8,758 nucleotides of DNA from an uncultured Collinsella sp. (GTDB lineage Bacteria; Actinomycetota; Coriobacteriia; Coriobacteriales; Coriobacteriaceae). Below, in pieces: positions 7,015 through 8,758 of the stretch; position 1 is the first letter of the stretch; each line of letters starts with the position of its first letter. Both the position numbers and the translations under genes were made by a program. Below the pieces are notes generated by a model. That model worked only from the letters and a program-made list of their open reading frames with translations, was not told where the DNA came from and searched no databases. The stretch lies in contig URGY01000069.1 of NCBI GenBank assembly GCA_900547505.1, positions 1 through 8,758 on the forward strand, in the 5' to 3' direction.

Positions 7015-7053
7015 AAACCTGCCAAAAAGGGACAGGTTTATTTTGGCAGGTTT
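7015..7053. repeat. 13-bp inverted repeat in the leader of the cyclo-ligase gene
   Basis: Perfect arms AAACCTGCCAAAA (7015-7027) and TTTTGGCAGGTTT (7041-7053) around a 13-base loop that contains GGGACAGG (7029-7036), an octamer seen again at 7819-7826 beside another repeat. In the minus-strand mRNA the hairpin ends only five bases before the ribosome binding site of the cyclo-ligase. There is no U-tract, so it is more likely an interspersed palindrome or a leader structure than a terminator. Confidence 0.6.
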
Positions 7054-7066
7054 TATCTGGGCAAAC

Positions 7067-7107
7067 GTCGAAGCCGCCACAAAGGCGCCCTGTGTGGCGG
7101 CTTCGAC
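7067..7107 (-). terminator. Probable hicAB terminator hairpin
   Basis: A perfect 15-bp GC-rich stem (7067-7081 with 7093-7107) and an 11-base loop that itself contains GGCGCC. It begins 12 bases after the hicB stop on the minus strand. The tract after the stem is only GTTTG, so termination may be incomplete and allow some read-through into the cyclo-ligase gene. Confidence 0.65.
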
Positions 7108-7119
7108 TCGACGTTGGCT

Positions 7120-7449
7120 TCACAGCGCCGCAGCAATCGCTTCAGTCACAAACTTATTGAGTGACTCACCCTTCTTTGCCGCTGCCAGCGCTGCTTGCTT
7201 GTGGAGCTCAGAGCCCGTTCTTACGTTGAACGAGCCCTTAAAAGCCCGCTCGGGTTCCTTGCCCTTCTCGGCGCAAAACTCAAGGTAATCGTCGACGGCG
7301 TCGTGGAAGCATTGCTCCACTTCTTCAGCCGTGGAGCCTTCAAATACGATTGCGTCCCTAATGCCGGCGACCATACCTGTTAGCACATGCTGTTCGGCAT
7401 TGAACTCGACCGGGGCGAAATAACCTTTGTATGCCAAAACGTTACTCAT
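7120..7449 (-). CDS. hicB: HicB-family antitoxin
   Basis: A 109-residue antitoxin that would bind and neutralise HicA and repress the operon. The N-terminal part (about 6-65, YKGYFAPVEFNAEQHVLTGMVAGI...DAIVFEGSTAEEVEQCFHDAVDDYLEFC) is the partly degenerate RNase H-like fold of HicB. The C-terminal part (about 71-109, KGSFNVRTGSELHKQAALAAAKKGESLNKFVTEAI) is a ribbon-helix-helix DNA-binding domain. The ATG at 7449 is chosen because GGAGG lies five bases upstream within the end of hicA; an ATG at 7464 would place that ribosome binding site inside the coding region. The start overlaps the hicA stop by eight bases (ATGAGTAA), showing translational coupling. The order toxin first, antitoxin second is usual for hicAB. 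Confidence 0.92.
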   Translation of the reverse strand: MSNVLAYKGYFAPVEFNAEQHVLTGMVAGIRDAIVFEGSTAEEVEQCFHDAVDDYLEFCAEKGKEPERAFKGSFNVRTGSELHKQAALAAAKKGESLNKFVTEAIAAAL

Positions 7450-7705
7450 GACTACCTCCGACATCTTGCAGAAAGCGAACGATGTTTCGAATGGTCCCCG
7501 CTGTCAATTCGTCAGATGGATGAGGCGCGTGCATTACGAACATCCTGCCATCTGATGGCCTGTAGAAGCGAACGCGCGATCCGGATGTCTTGCCTTTGCT
7601 GTCCATTTCAAAGCCATATGAAGCCATGACTTTTAAAAAATCCGCATACCGATAAGTTGAAGGGCAGCTAAACAGTTGGGCGATGAGTTTATCGGATCGA
7701 GTCAT
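7442..7705 (-). CDS. hicA: HicA-family toxin (mRNA interferase)
   Basis: An 87-residue predicted RNA-cleaving toxin with the small double-stranded-RNA-binding-like fold of HicA. Typical features are the N-terminal helix region (MTRSDKLIAQLFSCPSTYRYADFLKVMASYGFE), then KGKTSGSRVRFYRPSDGR (38-54) and the ending ELTAGTIRNIVRFLQDVG. The usual GSH, whose His is catalytic in studied HicA toxins, is GSR here (42-44); His59 and His62 in MHAPHP remain as candidates. GSR together with HxPHP appears to be a subfamily pattern rather than damage, because the frame and the rest of the protein are intact. A weak GAGG lies four bases before the ATG at 7705. The base composition is less GC-rich than the neighbouring metabolic genes, which is common for mobile toxin-antitoxin modules. 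Confidence 0.88.
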   Translation of the reverse strand: MTRSDKLIAQLFSCPSTYRYADFLKVMASYGFEMDSKGKTSGSRVRFYRPSDGRMFVMHAPHPSDELTAGTIRNIVRFLQDVGGSHE

Positions 7706-7719
7706 CCCGCCTCACATTC

Positions 7720-7740
7720 TGCAACTATATTCTAGTTGCA
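7720..7740. promoter_or_regulatory. Probable HicB operator (palindrome over the -10)
   Basis: A perfect inverted repeat TGCAACTA (7720-7727) and TAGTTGCA (7733-7740) separated by five bases. It covers the -10 of the proximal hicA promoter. The half-site GTTGCA occurs once more at 7751-7756, at the -35. This position suits autorepression by the ribbon-helix-helix domain of HicB; binding is inferred. Confidence 0.65.
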
Positions 7741-7757
7741 ATTTCAGGTCGTTGCAA
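7729..7757 (-). promoter_or_regulatory. Proximal hicAB promoter (P1)
   Basis: On the minus strand TTGCAA (7757-7752) and TAGAAT (7734-7729, five of six bases) are exactly 17 bases apart. The start would fall near 7722, leaving a leader of only about 17 bases before hicA. The -10 lies inside the palindrome at 7720-7740. Confidence 0.65.
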
Positions 7758-7765
7758 GCACCTCT

Positions 7766-7794
7766 ACTATAGAACATGTGTGCGTATAGAACAA
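7766..7794 (-). promoter_or_regulatory. Possible upstream hicAB promoter (P2)
   Basis: On the minus strand TTGTTC (7794-7789, three of six bases) and TATAGT (7771-7766, five of six) are 17 bases apart. The -35 is embedded in the LexA-like box at 7787-7802. The combination would give a second, damage-responsive start for hicAB. Confidence 0.4.
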
Positions 7795-7802
7795 GTGTTC
7801 GA
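7787..7802. promoter_or_regulatory. LexA-like SOS box
   Basis: TAGAAC-AAGT-GTTCGA matches the actinobacterial and Gram-positive LexA pattern TCGAAC-N4-GTTCGA at 11 of 12 defined positions; the central four bases also fit the Bacillus rule RNRY. It overlaps the -35 of P2. Caution: the 11-base string ATAGAACAAGT (7786-7796) is also present at 3020-3030 before the deglycase, where no right half follows, so the left half may have another reason to exist. Confidence 0.5.
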
Positions 7803-7863
7803 ATCACCACTGAGAATGGGGACAGGCATCTTTGTGGTGGTCTGTGCTGTGGAGTGGGCGTCT

Positions 7864-8021
7864 GCGGCGGTTTGTCTCGATCTGTAACAGTAACTCGGCA
7901 AAATTGGACTTAGATGTTACAGATTGAGACAAAGAGCTGGTGCCGTTCGGGAACGTCTCGATCTGTAACATCTGGAGCCGATATTGCCGTCTAGATGTTA
8001 CAGATCGAGACAAACCGCCGC
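7864..8021. repeat. BIME-like element: two hairpins head to head
   Basis: Perfect 26-bp outer inverted repeats (7864-7889 and 7996-8021; core TTTGTCTCGATCTGTAACA) enclose two inner arms, 7915-7933 and 7952-7970. Hairpin 1 pairs 7871-7889 with 7915-7933 (one mismatch); hairpin 2 pairs 7955-7973 with 7993-8011 (19 bp, perfect). Both inter-arm stretches between the 19-base units are 25 bases. Reverse-complementing the second unit aligns it with the first at about 55 of 71 positions, including the loops, so this is one repeat unit present twice in opposite orientation. That is the layout of bacterial interspersed mosaic elements (paired REPs). No transposase gene is present here. It lies between the hicAB promoters and the peptidase terminator. 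Confidence 0.85.
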
Positions 8022-8054
8022 GGTGGGCTGCGCCGCCTCGCCCAAGCCGCAGAA

Positions 8055-8093
8055 AAAGGTAGATTTCCGGGCATGTCCCAAAAATCTACCTTT
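8055..8093 (-). terminator. Rho-independent terminator of the M16C peptidase gene
   Basis: Perfect 12-bp arms AAAGGTAGATTT (8055-8066) and AAATCTACCTTT (8082-8093), a CC/AA internal mismatch, then GGG/CCC around the loop CATGT. On the minus strand the stem runs into TTTTTCTG, six bases after the peptidase stop codon region. A decayed copy at 5301-5336 shows that the sequence is also a dispersed repeat. Confidence 0.8.
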
Positions 8094-8098
8094 GTGCG

Positions 8099-8709
8099 TT
8101 AGCCCAGCAGGTCGATGACGTTAAAGCCGGCGTTGCTCTTGGCGATGACGTCTCGGCCGCCAAAGACGCAGGTGGGTGAGACGGCTGCGATGCGCGTCAC
8201 GTCGGCACCGAGCGAGCGCAGCTCACCGGGCGTGGCGGCGAGCGTCTGGGCGCGGCGCTCCTCGCGTGCGTGCGGATCGAGCCCGGCCAGGTAGGTCGTG
8301 TTGCGGCGTTTGGTGAGCGCGTACGGCTTCACGGGCGCGTCCATGCCGCTCACGCAGCTCACGATAAAGCCCTCAAAGGCGGCCTCGTCGGGCTCAAAGC
8401 TGCCAAGCCATGCACCCGCGCGCTCCACGCGCTCAATCGAAGGATCGATCGCCGGGTCGCGGTAGGTGTAGAACGCTGTCTGGCGCTCGCCGGCTGCGCG
8501 GAATCCGCAGCCGTACGCACCGCCCTTCACGCGAATCTCGTTCCACAGGTAGTCGTAGGAGAGTGCGTTGGCGGCAACCGCCCAGGCTCCCGTCACGTCA
8601 ATGCCCAGGCGACGCGGATCGCACGCACGCGCGGCAAAGCAGATGTCGCTGGGGATCACGAAAGCCTCGTGGCGGTCGCCCGGCGTCGGCACCACGAGCG
8701 CGTCGCGGC
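8099..8709 (-). CDS. M16C metallopeptidase (presequence protease / PreP-like), C-terminal fragment
   Basis: The last 203 or so residues of an insulinase-family peptidase; the rest is missing because genomic sequence stops at an adapter. Recognisable blocks are NALSYDYLWNEIRVKGGAYG (the conserved C-terminal-half motif of M16), TYRDPAIDPSIERVERAGAWLG, SCVSGMDAPVKPYALTKRR and the ending FNVIDLLG. Full-length members are near 970-1000 residues and degrade peptides inside an enclosed chamber; the zinc-binding HxxEH motif lies in the missing N-terminal half, so activity cannot be judged. The apparent GTG at 8695 is an internal Val codon, as the frame continues upstream to 8709. No signal can be assessed. 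The hairpin at 8055-8093 terminates it. Confidence 0.88.
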
Positions 8710-8758
8710 CTGTCTCTTATACACATCTCCGAGCCCACGAGACTACGCTGCATCTCGT
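8710..8758. other. Illumina Nextera adapter sequence (not genomic)
   Basis: CTGTCTCTTATACACATCT (8710-8728) is the Tn5 mosaic end as used in Nextera libraries, followed by CCGAGCCCACGAGAC (8729-8743), the eight bases TACGCTGC (8744-8751, which I recall as i7 index N721) and ATCTCGT (8752-8758), the start of the P7 sequence. Base 8710 could belong to either side. This is untrimmed library sequence at a contig end. Confidence 0.98.

Noticed and set aside
6999..7025. TTG start at 7025 for the cyclo-ligase
   Set aside because: It lies in a palindrome arm and would put the AGGAGG ribosome binding site inside the gene.
7450..7464. ATG at 7464 for hicB
   Set aside because: Its first codons contain the GGAGG that best serves the ATG at 7449; the earlier start has no ribosome binding site.
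7804..8013. Minus-strand open frame of 69 codons
   Set aside because: It is made almost entirely of the paired-hairpin element, and its repeated peptides simply reflect the DNA repeats.
7864..8021. CRISPR array
   Set aside because: The repeat units alternate in orientation and form two hairpins; a CRISPR needs direct repeats with unique spacers, and no cas gene is present.
8710..8728. Tn5-type transposon end as a real mobile element
   Set aside because: It is directly followed by read-2 adapter, index and P7 bases, so it is library sequence.

Overview
The window reads like a high-GC gut actinobacterium of the class Coriobacteriia, most likely Collinsella or a close relative. This rests on strongly GC-biased third codon positions, the kind of proteins present, and short AT-rich intergenic palindromes. 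It is an inference, since no rRNA or other marker gene is present. The last 49 bases are not genomic: they match an Illumina Nextera adapter with its index, so the window probably ends at a contig end left untrimmed.

Left part (1-4203, + strand): a 262-base leader with a TATAAT promoter, then recQ (complete DNA helicase with helicase, zinc, winged-helix and HRDC parts), followed two bases later by a GntR/HutC-type repressor with a UTRA ligand domain. After a 144-base gap with its own promoter and two copies of a 20-bp double-repeat motif, there is a SIS-domain sugar-phosphate deglycase of the FrlB/FraB type. The repressor probably controls the deglycase through these paired sites. A 16-bp perfect hairpin closes the region.

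Middle part (4245-6998): a minus-strand NAD-dependent L-2-hydroxyacid dehydrogenase (lactate / 2-hydroxyisocaproate type) uses that hairpin, from the other side, as its terminator. It is divergent from metA, whose residue 111 (Glu) predicts acetyl-CoA rather than succinyl-CoA use. metA converges on a minus-strand 5-formyltetrahydrofolate cyclo-ligase. MetA and the folate enzyme both touch methionine and one-carbon metabolism, but they are on opposite strands and not an operon.

Right part (7015-8758, mostly minus strand): a HicA-HicB type II toxin-antitoxin pair with two well-formed promoters. One is covered at its -10 by a perfect 8+5+8 palindrome (likely the HicB operator). The upstream one is covered at its -35 by a LexA-like SOS box. 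Next to it lies a 158-bp element made of two hairpins head to head with perfect 26-bp outer inverted repeats, resembling a BIME/REP element. Beyond that are the terminator and the C-terminal third or less of an M16C (presequence-protease type) metallopeptidase, cut off by the adapter.

Nothing here is clearly a new multi-gene system. The points most worth a second look are the regulation of the toxin-antitoxin pair, the paired-hairpin element, the two-site operator before the deglycase, and the MetA specificity residue.
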